From CAYRGG01 sp964423745 (lineage in GTDB: Bacteria > Pseudomonadota > Gammaproteobacteria > Competibacterales > Competibacteraceae): a stretch of 19,621 bases of DNA. The stretch lies in NCBI GenBank assembly GCA_964423745.1, contig CAYRGG010000064.1, positions 1 to 19,621 on the forward strand, given 5' to 3'. This document shows, in pieces, positions 7,937 through 16,006 of the stretch. The translations under genes were made by a program, and so were the position numbers. Position 1 is the stretch's first letter. Each line of letters opens with the position of its first letter. The notes beneath the pieces are model-generated. The model was not told the DNA's origin. It did no database searches and saw only the letters and a list, made by a program, of their open reading frames with translations.

Positions 7937-8866
7937 ATGATGGCTACTAATACAATTATTACAACCAATCAGCTTGCTAAACGTTACGGAGATTATTTGG
8001 CGGTTGCCGGCGTCGATATCCAAGTGCAAAGTGGTGAGTATTGGGGGTTATTGGGGCCTAACGGCGCTGGCAAGACTACGCTATTGCGCATGTTAATCGG
8101 CAACACGCCGCCTACTTCGGGTGATTTGGAAGTGCTCGGTTATCCGATACCGGAGGCTGCCACCGTGATGCGGAAACGGATTGGGATTGTGCCCCAGAAA
8201 GACAATCTCGATCCAGATTTTACCGTGGCTGAAAACCTTCGTACCTATGGAGCCTACTTTGGTCTCAGGGGGCCTGATTTAGAAAACCGTATCCAGGAGC
8301 TGTTGGATTTCGCCGCCTTGACGGGTAAACAGAATGCCCCTATCAGCGCGTTATCCGGCGGTATGCAACGACGCCTGTCGTTGATTCGAGCCCTGATCAA
8401 TGCCCCTGAGCTTTTAATTTTGGATGAACCCACCACGGGTCTCGATCCCCAGGCTCGTCAGCTTATCTGGCAGCGACTACGAGCACTGCGTAACCAGGGA
8501 ATGACCTTAGTCCTGACAACGCACTATATGGAAGAAGCTCAACGCCTATGTGATCGCGTTACCGTGATGGACGGCGGCCAGATTTTAGACAGTGGCCGTC
8601 CCAGTGATTTGATTCATCGTTATATTGAACCCCATGTGGTAGAGGTATTTGGCCCCGGTTTGGCGGCATGGCATCAGGAAGTTGCGGATGTGTTAGCGGA
8701 GCGCAGTGAACAGGTGGGTGAAACGGTTTTTTATTACTCCCATAATGAGCAACCCTTGCTAACAGCCCTTAATCAGCAGCCTGAACTGACCTATCTTCAT
8801 CGACCGGCGAATTTAGAGGACGTCTTTGTCAAACTCACCGGTCGGGAGCTGCGCGATGACCAATAA
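7937..8866 (+). CDS. nodI: NodI-type ABC transporter ATP-binding protein
   Basis: This is the cytoplasmic ATPase of an ABC-2 export system, 309 residues. Walker A GPNGAGKTT is at residues 40-48; the signature is LSGGMQRRL, Walker B is LLILDEPTTGLDP, and the switch is TTHYMEEAQRLCDR. The last motif and the C-terminal LTYLHRPANLEDVFVKLTGREL are typical of the NodI/DrrA branch. In rhizobia NodIJ exports lipochito-oligosaccharides; in other proteobacteria the same pair has unknown cargo, so the rhizobial substrate should not be assumed. Two ATG codons stand in tandem at 7937 and 7940. Its last 11 bases overlap the permease gene. Confidence 0.85.
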   Translation: MMATNTIITTNQLAKRYGDYLAVAGVDIQVQSGEYWGLLGPNGAGKTTLLRMLIGNTPPTSGDLEVLGYPIPEAATVMRKRIGIVPQKDNLDPDFTVAENLRTYGAYFGLRGPDLENRIQELLDFAALTGKQNAPISALSGGMQRRLSLIRALINAPELLILDEPTTGLDPQARQLIWQRLRALRNQGMTLVLTTHYMEEAQRLCDRVTVMDGGQILDSGRPSDLIHRYIEPHVVEVFGPGLAAWHQEVADVLAERSEQVGETVFYYSHNEQPLLTALNQQPELTYLHRPANLEDVFVKLTGRELRDDQ

Positions 8867-9650
8867 TACTATGCAAGTCAGTGCAAATGCTCCACTGATG
8901 TTACGCTGGGTGCCGGTTTGGCAGCGTAATTTTCGGGTTTGGTTTAAGCTGATAGGCCCAGCGATTTTAGGCAACTTTGGTGAACCGTTGCTGTATCTAC
9001 TAGCCCTCGGCTACGGTTTGGGTAGTTTCGTGGGCGATGTGCAAGATATGCCCTATCTGGTCTTTTTGGCCTCGGGGATCGTCTGTTCCAGCGCCATGTT
9101 CTCAGCCTCCTTTGAGGGCATGTATTCCGCCTACACCCGCATGGCCGTGCAAAAAACCTGGGATGCGATGCTGGCCACACCTTTGGATATTCGAGATATC
9201 GTAATAGGAGAGGTGATCTGGGCTGGCACCAAGAGCCTTATCAGTGCCGCGGCGATTTTGTTGGTGGCGGCTCTACTGGGGGCCGTGGCGAGTTGGTATG
9301 CGCTATTGACCTTACCGGTGGTATTGCTCATGGGATTTTGTTTTGCCTCCATGGCCATCATGGTGACGGCGTTCGCAAAAAATTACGACTTTTTTCTCTA
9401 CTACAGTACGTTGGTGGTGACACCTATGCTTCTTATCGGCGGGGTTTTCTTTCCGTTAGAACGCATGGCGCCGATCGTACAGGTTTTCTCTAATTGGTTG
9501 CCGCTAACCCATGCCGTTCAAGTAGTTAGGCCATTAATGACAGGGCTTCCGGTGGAGCAGCCAGGTTTGCATTTGTTGGTGCTAAGCGCTTATACCGTAG
9601 TCGCTTTGCTTATCGCCATTAAATTGGTGAGAAACAGGATGATAGCTTAA
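8856..9650 (+). CDS. nodJ: NodJ-type ABC-2 transporter permease
   Basis: This 264-residue membrane protein has six likely membrane segments. It shows the ABC-2 family landmarks ILGNFGEPLLYLLALGYGLG near residues 39-58, the segment KTWDAMLATPLDIRDIVIGE, which is a coupling helix region, and PMLLIGGVFFPLERMAP with NWLPLTHAVQVVRPLM near the end. I chose ATG 8856 because GGGAG lies eight bases ahead; a GTG-type start at 8826 gives ten more residues. It overlaps the ATPase gene by 11 bases, which points to translational coupling. Together they should form an exporter for a lipid, glycolipid or small molecule; the cargo is unknown. Confidence 0.87.
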   Translation: MTNNTMQVSANAPLMLRWVPVWQRNFRVWFKLIGPAILGNFGEPLLYLLALGYGLGSFVGDVQDMPYLVFLASGIVCSSAMFSASFEGMYSAYTRMAVQKTWDAMLATPLDIRDIVIGEVIWAGTKSLISAAAILLVAALLGAVASWYALLTLPVVLLMGFCFASMAIMVTAFAKNYDFFLYYSTLVVTPMLLIGGVFFPLERMAPIVQVFSNWLPLTHAVQVVRPLMTGLPVEQPGLHLLVLSAYTVVALLIAIKLVRNRMIA

Positions 9651-9664
9651 ATTTAAGCGATGGT

Positions 9665-9898
9665 TTAAATACCGACGCTAGTCAACACCAGCTTGACGAT
9701 TCCCAAAAGCAATAAAACAAAAACAAGCGTTAGCAAAAAACCAACAAGAATAAACTGAGAGGGTTTGCCTTGCGTGAAATCGCGCTCTCGGTTAGCTTCG
9801 CTCTGAACGCCAAAAAAAGCGGCCAGTACGCTTTTTGCCACTTGCAAAAGAGTAGGGGACTTGTGTTGATTTATAGTGATGGTTAGTAAACGCGCCAT
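9665..9898 (-). CDS. DUF2970 small membrane protein
   Basis: This 77-residue protein has the pattern of DUF2970: LLQVAKSVLAAFFGVQSEANRERDF in the first half and one C-terminal membrane segment (ILVGFLLTLVFVLLLLGIVKLVL). Its function is not known. Its start codon overlaps the prfC stop by one base (TAATG), so it should be translated together with release factor 3. It converges on the NodJ-type gene with a 14-base gap. Confidence 0.8.
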   Translation of the reverse strand: MARLLTITINQHKSPTLLQVAKSVLAAFFGVQSEANRERDFTQGKPSQFILVGFLLTLVFVLLLLGIVKLVLTSVGI

Positions 9899-11487
9899 TA
9901 ACGCACACCGTGTTCACGGGTAGCATGAAATTGAACCTCTGGCCAGCGTTCTTGAGTCAACTGGAGATTGACCCGGCTTGGGGCAATATAGACCAGGTCA
10001 CCATGGTGGTCGGTGGCCAGATTCATGCGGACTTTATTTTTGAATTCTTCAAAGCGTTTCCCATCCGGGCAGCTTACCCAGCGGGCCGTGTTCACATTAA
10101 CCGCCTCAAACAGACAGTCCACATTGTATTCACTTTTTAAGCGATAAGCCGCCACGTCAAACTGCAGTACACCCACGGCGCCGAGAATTAGGTCGTTGCT
10201 ATCCAGAGGTCGAAATAACTGGGTAGCGCCTTCTTCGCAAAGTTGTTCTAAGCCTTTTTGTAGCGCTTTCATGCGTAGCGGATCCCGCAGTCGAGCACGA
10301 CGAAAGAGTTCCGGTGCAAAGTCTGGTACGCCCGCGAAGCGTAAGTCTTCACCCGCAGTGAAGGTATCACCGATGCGGATGGTGCCATGGTTATGCAGAC
10401 CGATAATATCCCCCGGATAGGCATCCACGACATGATCCCGCTCTGACGCCATAAACGTTAGGGCATCGCTGATTTTAATATCACGGCCCAAACGTACATG
10501 ACGCATCTTCATGTGGGGCTGAAAAGTTCCTGAACAAACTCGCAAAAAGGCAATGCGGTCCCGGTGGGCCGGGTCCATATTGGCCTGGATTTTAAACACA
10601 AAGCCGCTAAAATCGCTCTCGTCGGGAGATACGTTACGGTGATCCGTAGCCCGGGTTTGCGGCACAGGGGCATATTCCACAAAACCTTCCAACATCTCCT
10701 GGACGCCAAAATTATTCAAGGCGGAACCAAAGAAAACCGGCGTTAACTGACCTTGCAAATAGTCTTCAACGTTAAATTCGTGACTGGCGCCCTGGACCAG
10801 CTCTACTTCATCGCGCAGCTCCTGCGCCCAATCGCCCAGCACTTGATCCAGTTCTGGATTGGTTAAACCCTGGATACGTTGACCCTGATTAATACGTTCG
10901 TTTTTAGAGGGTTCATAAAGATGGACAAAATCATCATAGAGGTGGTAGACGCCCCGGAAGGCGCGTCCCATACCGATGGGCCAGGTAATGGGAGCGCAGC
11001 GGATATTTAATATATCCTCCACTTCGTCTAGTAATTCGATGGGATTACGTCCGTCCCGGTCCAGTTTATTGATAAACGTCACGATGGGGGTGTCCCGCAG
11101 TCGGCACACTTCCATCAGCTTGATGGTGCGCTCCTCAACGCCCCGAGCAGCGTCGATGACCATTAGTGCTGAATCCACCGCCGTCAAGGTGCGATAGGTG
11201 TCTTCCGAGAAATCTTCGTGGCCAGGAGTATCCAAGAGATTAATGATACGTCCCTGATAGGGAAACTGCATGACCGAGGAGGTGACGGAAATACCCCGTT
11301 GCTGCTCTAGCTTCATCCAGTCGGAGGTAGCGTGGCGGGCTGCTTTACGGCCCTTGACGGTGCCCGCCAGTTGAATAGCGCCGCCGAATAAAAGCAACTT
11401 TTCAGTTAACGTGGTTTTTCCGGCATCGGGGTGGGAGATGATGGCAAAGGTGCGACGCCGTTTCATCTCATGGAGAAAGTCATTCAT
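9898..11487 (-). CDS. prfC: Peptide chain release factor 3
   Basis: RF3 is a GTPase that frees RF1 and RF2 from the ribosome after termination. At 529 residues it matches the E. coli length. The G1 loop SHPDAGKTT is at residues 18-26. LEQQRGISVTSSVMQF is the switch I region, DTPGHEDF is G3, NKLDRDGRNP is G4, and later SGFVFKIQANMDPAHRDR and a C-terminal VLQFDVAAYRLKSEYNVDC segment fit RF3 throughout. The gene is intact. It is the first gene of a minus-strand pair with DUF2970. About 200 bases separate it from the HDOD-GGDEF gene, and no strong promoter was identified there. Confidence 0.97.
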   Translation of the reverse strand: MNDFLHEMKRRRTFAIISHPDAGKTTLTEKLLLFGGAIQLAGTVKGRKAARHATSDWMKLEQQRGISVTSSVMQFPYQGRIINLLDTPGHEDFSEDTYRTLTAVDSALMVIDAARGVEERTIKLMEVCRLRDTPIVTFINKLDRDGRNPIELLDEVEDILNIRCAPITWPIGMGRAFRGVYHLYDDFVHLYEPSKNERINQGQRIQGLTNPELDQVLGDWAQELRDEVELVQGASHEFNVEDYLQGQLTPVFFGSALNNFGVQEMLEGFVEYAPVPQTRATDHRNVSPDESDFSGFVFKIQANMDPAHRDRIAFLRVCSGTFQPHMKMRHVRLGRDIKISDALTFMASERDHVVDAYPGDIIGLHNHGTIRIGDTFTAGEDLRFAGVPDFAPELFRRARLRDPLRMKALQKGLEQLCEEGATQLFRPLDSNDLILGAVGVLQFDVAAYRLKSEYNVDCLFEAVNVNTARWVSCPDGKRFEEFKNKVRMNLATDHHGDLVYIAPSRVNLQLTQERWPEVQFHATREHGVR

Positions 11488-11686
11488 AGTTCAAAAAATT
11501 CAGGTGGCGTGAGTGAGCTACGTTTTAGTGCGGCGAGCTATCATTAGCGTATGCAAAATGGCCAATAATATTAACAGGGATAGCTAAGTGGGCGCAATTT
11601 TCCCTTTTTCTTTCAGGGACGGCTAGAAAGCATGTTAACGTCGTAGCGGCGAAATTGTTAGCAACTTGATCTTTGCACAAATTCTC

Positions 11687-13228
11687 TTAGTAGTCGGTTA
11701 TCAACCGGTTGCGGCCCAATGCTTTGGCTTTATAAAGGGCTTGATCCGCTGCTTCGAGGAAGTGCTCTACGCTTGCAAAGCGATGACCCTCGCCCATATG
11801 CACAGCAACACCCATAGAGGCTGTGACTTTAAATGACGGTCCTGCATCAAGGGTGTGATTTTTTGCGCGGATAGCGGTCAAAAGGCGTCCCAACACTAAA
11901 TTGGCTATCTCTTCGCCAACACCTGGTAACAGCACGACAAATTCTTCTCCGCCGTAACGGGCGATGATATCGGTCTCCCGTAGCTGTTCCATGAGCAGTG
12001 TTCCCACCGATTTTAAAACTTGGTCGCCGATCGGGTGCCCATAGGTATCATTGACTTTTTTAAAATGATCCAGATCGATAAAAGCCAAGCTTAGGGGCCA
12101 GCCATACTGTTTAGCTTGTTTAAACTCTTTAGCCATTGTGCTATTCAGATAGCGTCGATTGTATAAGCCCGTTAACTCATCCCGTTGATTTTGTTCTTCT
12201 AAAAATGATGTGCGATGTTCTAGACTATGGGTTCGTTCTGCCAGGGTGTGCAGATGGCTTTCTAGGGTTTGCGTGCGATTTTCCAGTAAAGCTGCTTGCT
12301 CTTCCAATTTAAGATTACGAAGCACTAAAATTTCTTTGGCTTGATCCAGCAGGGCTAAGGCGTGTCCTACATCAGTAAGCTGCATATCGAAAAGCTTAGC
12401 TACCTCGGGTAGCGTTGTTGCCATGGTATCCAGTACCTGGTTACAGGCTTGTGAATCCATGTTTAACCAATGTCGAGCCACATCAACTGCTTTAATAAGC
12501 CTGTCTTGATCTTCTGGGTGCAGCCAGACATCAGCGATTCGGCCTGAAACAGCCACACAGGCAACCAACTCTGTCCTGTCCGGTAATGCCTGAACGCTGG
12601 TTGGATCTTGGCTACCCGCCAACGATAGTTGCAAATACTCGGGCAAACCCCATTGACGCAACAGCCAAGTGCCTACTTTTATATGATCTATGCCAAAGAC
12701 CTGAGTTTCTGCTTTGCTCAGTTGCTCATGGCTTGTGGCCTTTTTTACCAGGGGTCCGTATTCTGTCGGCATTACCCGGTCCAATACCAGCATACCGATG
12801 TCCTGCAGTAGTCCTGCTAAAAACAATTCATCCTGGTAAGTAAGTCGGCGTTGGGAACCTAGGGTGCGGGCTGCTTCAGCAGCCAACAGGGAACGGCGCC
12901 AGTAAAAACTCATATCAAAGCTGTATTGTTGAGTTTCGGCTAAAGCGGTTCTTAGAGAAAAGCTTAAAGCGAGTGTTACAGCTGTATTTAGACCCAGTAA
13001 GCTTAACGCCTGACGCAGATTGTCGATTTTGCGACGTCGACTGTAAATAGGAGAGTTAGCGACTTTAAGAAACTTTACAGAGAGAGCTGGATCCGGGGCG
13101 ATGACTTCGACGATGTCCGCTAAACTGGAATCTGGATCGTTGCTTAACTCAACAATACGAAGCGCAACGCCTGGTAAAGTGGGTAAATCACGGCACAATT
13201 CCAAACGTTTTTGAAAATCAGCTTGCAT
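11687..13228 (-). CDS. HDOD-GGDEF protein (predicted diguanylate cyclase)
   Basis: This is a 513-residue signalling protein. Residues 10-210 form an HDOD domain (LPTLPGVALRIVELSNDP, then PDPALSVKFLKVANSP), which usually senses or scaffolds and lacks the HD phosphodiesterase residues. Residues about 290-345 are a coiled coil with repeated R-T-x-x-L-E motifs. A GGDEF domain follows, starting RDELTGLYNRRYL. The active site reads GGEEF at 426-430, so it should make cyclic di-GMP, and RETD at 417-420 sits five residues before it as the inhibitory I-site for product feedback. No membrane segment is seen, so it is cytoplasmic. The start is well supported by GGAGAAGGG about five bases upstream. Confidence 0.93.
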   Translation of the reverse strand: MQADFQKRLELCRDLPTLPGVALRIVELSNDPDSSLADIVEVIAPDPALSVKFLKVANSPIYSRRRKIDNLRQALSLLGLNTAVTLALSFSLRTALAETQQYSFDMSFYWRRSLLAAEAARTLGSQRRLTYQDELFLAGLLQDIGMLVLDRVMPTEYGPLVKKATSHEQLSKAETQVFGIDHIKVGTWLLRQWGLPEYLQLSLAGSQDPTSVQALPDRTELVACVAVSGRIADVWLHPEDQDRLIKAVDVARHWLNMDSQACNQVLDTMATTLPEVAKLFDMQLTDVGHALALLDQAKEILVLRNLKLEEQAALLENRTQTLESHLHTLAERTHSLEHRTSFLEEQNQRDELTGLYNRRYLNSTMAKEFKQAKQYGWPLSLAFIDLDHFKKVNDTYGHPIGDQVLKSVGTLLMEQLRETDIIARYGGEEFVVLLPGVGEEIANLVLGRLLTAIRAKNHTLDAGPSFKVTASMGVAVHMGEGHRFASVEHFLEAADQALYKAKALGRNRLITDY

Positions 13229-13564
13229 GTACCCTTCTCCCTGAACACCTATCCATCACAAATACTATTTTTACGTTATGTGAGTCGAAATTTTGACATA
13301 AACTTTATGCGAAAAAAGCCTTTATAAGGTTTTTGCCAAAAAAATGGTTTCTGAATAAGGGCAATAGTCCAATTGTAACGGCTGTATATCAAGAAACCTT
13401 ATTAAACCTCTGGTTGGCTATAAATATTTTTTATGCAAGTTAGGGGCCAGTGGAATGGGCAGCAATAGTCCTGAAGGGTTCCAATTATTCAACACAGTAA
13501 GTTAGAAGTAACAAAAGAATTGATTATTTAATATGAGATGGGGGTAGGGAAGCTTATGAAAGTA
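13229..13564. other. Intergenic region upstream of the HDOD-GGDEF gene
   Basis: No gene is seen. The region is AT-rich. A hairpin at 13313-13334 (CCTT-TAT-AAGG flanked by A and T runs with one bulged G) could terminate in either direction. A 13-base inverted repeat, CATAAAGTTTATG on the minus strand, overlaps 13298-13310. The promoter of the HDOD-GGDEF gene must lie here on the minus strand, but no consensus pair stands out. Confidence 0.5.
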
Positions 13565-13586
13565 CTAGCGCCCCATGGGACGCTAG
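13565..13586 (-). terminator. Probable hairpin terminator of the tRNA-Cys/tRNA-Leu transcript
   Basis: CTAGCG at 13565-13570 and CGCTAG at 13581-13586 pair perfectly, with a further CCC/GGG inside after one mismatch. It lies eight bases beyond the encoded CCA of tRNA-Leu on the same strand. The T-rich tail is weak, so it may act mainly as a 3' processing or stability element. Confidence 0.45.
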
Positions 13587-13594
13587 CCGAATAG

Positions 13595-13683
13595 TGGTGC
13601 TGGTGGCGGGACTCGAACCCGCAAGCCATTTTATTGGCGCAGGATTTTAAGTCCTGTGTGTATACCAATTCCACCACACCAGC
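13595..13683 (-). tRNA. tRNA-Leu (anticodon TAA)
   Basis: This 89-base tRNA has a long variable arm typical of leucine tRNAs. Acceptor GCTGGTG pairs with CACCAGC. The anticodon stem CAGGA/TCCTG holds CTTAAAA, giving anticodon TAA (codon TTA). The T arm is GCGGGTTCGAGTCCCGC, with discriminator A and encoded CCA. It follows tRNA-Cys after six bases in the same transcript. Confidence 0.96.
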
Positions 13684-13689
13684 ACAATC

Positions 13690-13763
13690 TGGAGGCTAGG
13701 GTCGGAATCGAACCGGCGTCCACGGCTTTGCAGGCCGCTGCATGACCACTCTGCCACCTAGCC
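13690..13763 (-). tRNA. tRNA-Cys (anticodon GCA)
   Basis: This is a 74-base tRNA. Acceptor GGCTAGG pairs with CCTAGCC, the anticodon stem GCGGC/GCCGT holds CTGCAAA (anticodon GCA), the T arm contains GGTTCGATTCC, the discriminator is T, and CCA is encoded. It is first in the pair with tRNA-Leu. Confidence 0.96.
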
Positions 13764-13776
13764 TTCAACTTAGGAT

Positions 13777-13804
13777 TAGATAATGAATAGTACACTGCTG
13801 TCAA
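13777..13804 (-). promoter_or_regulatory. Promoter of the tRNA-Cys/tRNA-Leu operon
   Basis: On the minus strand a perfect -35 TTGACA (13799-13804) is followed after 16 bases by TATCTA (13777-13782). Transcription would begin near 13770, seven bases before tRNA-Cys. The -10 box is a weak match, but its placement is right. Confidence 0.6.
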
Positions 13805-14048
13805 CGGGTCATATTATCTAAAGTGATGTTTATGAAGTATTATGGGGCAAGCAAAGTGTTCGCCTGCGTATACAATCCGCTGGAAACAACTGCTGCTGGT
13901 GCGGTAGCGCTGGAGAAATAGGCTGTTTACCAGCAGGGATGTTTCTGTCGTCAAGTCATGTTTTTGTTGTTGAACCATAACGAATATGAAACATGATTTT
14001 ATTATAGTCCGGAGCGGTTTTTGTTAACGTTATTCATAAAATTTTACT

Positions 14049-14064
14049 GCATACTAAAGTATGC
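14049..14064 (+). promoter_or_regulatory. Palindrome just upstream of the phosphodiesterase ribosome binding site
   Basis: GCATACT-AA-AGTATGC is a perfect 7-bp inverted repeat. It ends directly before GGAG and 12 bases before the ATG. As DNA it looks like a repressor operator; as RNA it could fold with a four-base loop beside the ribosome binding site. Confidence 0.45.
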
Positions 14065-14076
14065 GGAGAAAAAATC

Positions 14077-15144
14077 ATGATACGCACTACTTTAGTCGTT
14101 GCTGTCTTCATAACTATTGCCACCCCTGCTCTTGGCCAATCTCGGGTTGATGAAATCATCGATCGTTTCATAAATGCGAATGCAAACCGCGATCATATTA
14201 TGGTTGTTGCGCACCGAGGGAGTTGGTGGAAGGACGGAGAAATTGTGCTGGCCGAAAATTCAATTTCAGCCATTGACCGGGCGGTTGAGATTGGCGTGGA
14301 GATGGTGGAACTTGACGTTCAGAAGACGTCTGACGATGTTTATGTGATCCTACACGATGAGACCCTTGACCGAACAACCACCTGCACGGGTCCCATAATT
14401 GAAAAAACCCTAGACGAAGTGCAAATGTGTAATCTAATTATTGAGGGTACGGGTGAAGAGACTGAAGAAGTGGTGCCCACCCTTGAGGAAGCCTACGAGG
14501 CGATCCGCGGACGTGTGCTCATGAATGTGGATATCAAATTGGGTGTCGAGGAACTGGTTAACGTGATGCAAATCGCACAGCATATGGGAGTCGATGAGCA
14601 AATCGTCATAAAAAACCGCACCGGAACGCCAGAGCAGGTGGATGCAGCGCGCGAGACACTGGAAGCTATCGGTTTCTCCGTGCTGTTTATGCCCATTATT
14701 GATGACCGTGATGTCACCGATATCGGGCCTATTGTAACCACGTACCAAGAATTTGCGCCAGAGGCCATTGAGGTGCTCAACCGATGGGAGCCGGGTACGC
14801 CGATCACCGAGGATGGTGGACTTAATTTTAGCTTTGCCGCCCGTGCCCTTGCCTTTGAGAACGATACACATATTTGGATCAATACGCTGTTCCAAGGTAG
14901 TAATGCGCCTATCTCCGGGGGGCGTGGTGATCCCATTGCGGTGGGTCCCGGTTTGCTTGAAGAAGGGTGGGGGTTCTGGGTTGAAGCCGGTGCCACAATT
15001 TTCCAAACGGATGAGCCGAAAGCGCTTATCGAGTATCTCGATTCCCGAGGATATCGTCAGCCCTATCAATCTAGTATTGCTGAATCTCTCTTTTTTGATG
15101 ATTCCAAAATAGTCAAGAATCGGCGTTGGCAAGCAAAAATGTAA
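14077..15144 (+). CDS. Secreted glycerophosphodiester phosphodiesterase
   Basis: This 355-residue protein has a signal peptide (residues 1-20, ending PALG), so it should act in the periplasm or outside. It hydrolyses glycerophosphodiesters from phospholipid breakdown to sn-glycerol 3-phosphate and an alcohol. The family signature is clear: AHRG at 45-48, EN at 60-61, ELD at 78-80 (metal ligands), and HD at 93-94, the second catalytic histidine, followed by LDRTT. DIKLG and the C-terminal GATIFQTDEP also fit the fold. The start is well marked by GGAG. The gene is monocistronic, with a palindrome before it and a strong terminator after it. Symbols glpQ or ugpQ would overstate the evidence. Confidence 0.9.
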   Translation: MIRTTLVVAVFITIATPALGQSRVDEIIDRFINANANRDHIMVVAHRGSWWKDGEIVLAENSISAIDRAVEIGVEMVELDVQKTSDDVYVILHDETLDRTTTCTGPIIEKTLDEVQMCNLIIEGTGEETEEVVPTLEEAYEAIRGRVLMNVDIKLGVEELVNVMQIAQHMGVDEQIVIKNRTGTPEQVDAARETLEAIGFSVLFMPIIDDRDVTDIGPIVTTYQEFAPEAIEVLNRWEPGTPITEDGGLNFSFAARALAFENDTHIWINTLFQGSNAPISGGRGDPIAVGPGLLEEGWGFWVEAGATIFQTDEPKALIEYLDSRGYRQPYQSSIAESLFFDDSKIVKNRRWQAKM

Positions 15145-15190
15145 TCATCATAAGTGACGTAACCGCTGTCACCTGAAACAACTTTTTAAC

Positions 15191-15228
15191 CACCCTTAGC
15201 AAAGCCTCTTTACTGAGGGTGATTTTGT
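15191..15228 (+). terminator. Rho-independent terminator of the phosphodiesterase gene
   Basis: A 14-position stem (15191-15204 with 15208-15221) has one mismatch and one wobble pair, a CCT loop, and is followed by ATTTTGTT. It lies about 45 bases after the stop codon. It has no T tract on the minus strand and so does not obviously serve imuA. Confidence 0.85.
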
Positions 15229-15240
15229 TAGATGGAAAGC

Positions 15241-15972
15241 TTAGGCAACGCTATTCCGATCCATTGTGTGATCGATATTCAGTCTTAGTGTGGGGTTTAA
15301 ACAATTAGAGTCATAACCCTTTCTGGCGTCATCCTGCCAACCTTTAAGCAGTGTTATCGTTAAAAGACGGTGTTCCCTGGTGATGCTAAGTCTTAGCTGC
15401 GCTGGTGAAGGATCGGCGACTGTGTCAATAGGGCGAAATAGAAAAATGCTAGCATCGCTCTTTTGGGCTGCCAACTGCAGTCGACGTAACTGTCGCCATG
15501 TAGCCTGTGGGGACCAAACCAGCACTGCGCTACACATTCCCGAGACTAATCCCCGCTCAGTCACCTTTAGCATGTCCATACCACGTTTGGCATGCACCAC
15601 CAGAACTGCAGCGGGGTTTATTCCCCAGGCGGATAGAGCAGAGCCATGGGGTACGGTGGGTGCCGCCACCCAGGCCAACCAGCGTCTCTGACGACTAAAC
15701 GCAACCAGAGCAGACCTCAATAAACTCAATTTACCCATGGCTTCCTGGCTGGCAAAAATTTCGATTAATCCTCCACGGGGCCATCCGCCACCGGGTAAAT
15801 GTGCATCTAATTCAGGGAATCCGGTGGGTTGTGGGGAAGCGTTTTGGTTGCTATGGGCAAGACGCCGAGCTGAATAATTCGCTAAGGATACAACAGATGT
15901 TTTCACAGCAGTCTCCCACTGTTGGCTAAATAGTATTATTGATAAACATTCACTCTTCCTAGCAGCAGACAT
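15241..15972 (-). CDS. imuA: ImuA/SulA-like RecA-related SOS protein
   Basis: This 243-residue protein resembles ImuA, the RecA-like accessory factor of the ImuA-ImuB-DnaE2 mutagenic repair system. It shows GFPELDAHLPGGGWPRGGL at about residues 51-69, then FSRQRRWLAWVAAP, RRLQLAAQKSDASIFLFRP and the C-terminal PSPAQLRLSITREHRLLTITLLKG. The P-loop region lacks a canonical GK[ST], as in ImuA. The related SulA cell-division inhibitors are shorter and lack the LPGGGWPRG segment. It is divergent from lexA, with two operator-like sites between them, so SOS control is likely. No imuB or dnaE2 follows: downstream lies the convergent phosphodiesterase gene. The start at 15972 has no clear ribosome binding site. 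Confidence 0.75.
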   Translation of the reverse strand: MSAARKSECLSIILFSQQWETAVKTSVVSLANYSARRLAHSNQNASPQPTGFPELDAHLPGGGWPRGGLIEIFASQEAMGKLSLLRSALVAFSRQRRWLAWVAAPTVPHGSALSAWGINPAAVLVVHAKRGMDMLKVTERGLVSGMCSAVLVWSPQATWRQLRRLQLAAQKSDASIFLFRPIDTVADPSPAQLRLSITREHRLLTITLLKGWQDDARKGYDSNCLNPTLRLNIDHTMDRNSVA

Positions 15973-15989
15973 GGCAGAGTATGTTATAT

Positions 15990-16005
15990 TAGTGCATATA
16001 AACTA
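15990..16005. promoter_or_regulatory. SOS-like operator 1 (TAGT-N8-ACTA)
   Basis: The site has TAGT and ACTA half-sites separated by eight bases, the same 4-8-4 spacing as the E. coli LexA box CTGT-N8-ACAG. It starts 18 bases from the imuA start codon and lies next to TATAAC at 15983-15988, a likely imuA -10 on the minus strand. Twelve of 16 positions are symmetric. Confidence 0.65.
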
Positions 16006-16006
16006 T

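Larger units (their letters stand above)
13764..14076. other. Intergenic region between divergent tRNA-Cys and phosphodiesterase genes
   Basis: This holds the tRNA-Cys promoter on the minus strand and, at its right end, the palindrome and ribosome binding site of the phosphodiesterase gene. A 31-codon frame at 13826-13921 has no clear ribosome binding site and resembles nothing I know. The rest is AT-rich with no recognised feature. Confidence 0.5.

Noticed and set aside
7937..9650. A nodulation-factor exporter
   Set aside because: The pair is NodIJ-type by sequence, but no Nod factor genes are present and such pairs are common in non-symbiotic proteobacteria.
13826..13921. A 31-codon frame between tRNA-Cys and the phosphodiesterase gene
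   Set aside because: No good ribosome binding site and no recognisable sequence; chance is the simplest account.
14434..15132. Minus-strand frame inside the phosphodiesterase gene
   Set aside because: The plus-strand gene has a signal peptide, catalytic motifs, ribosome binding site and terminator; the other frame has none.
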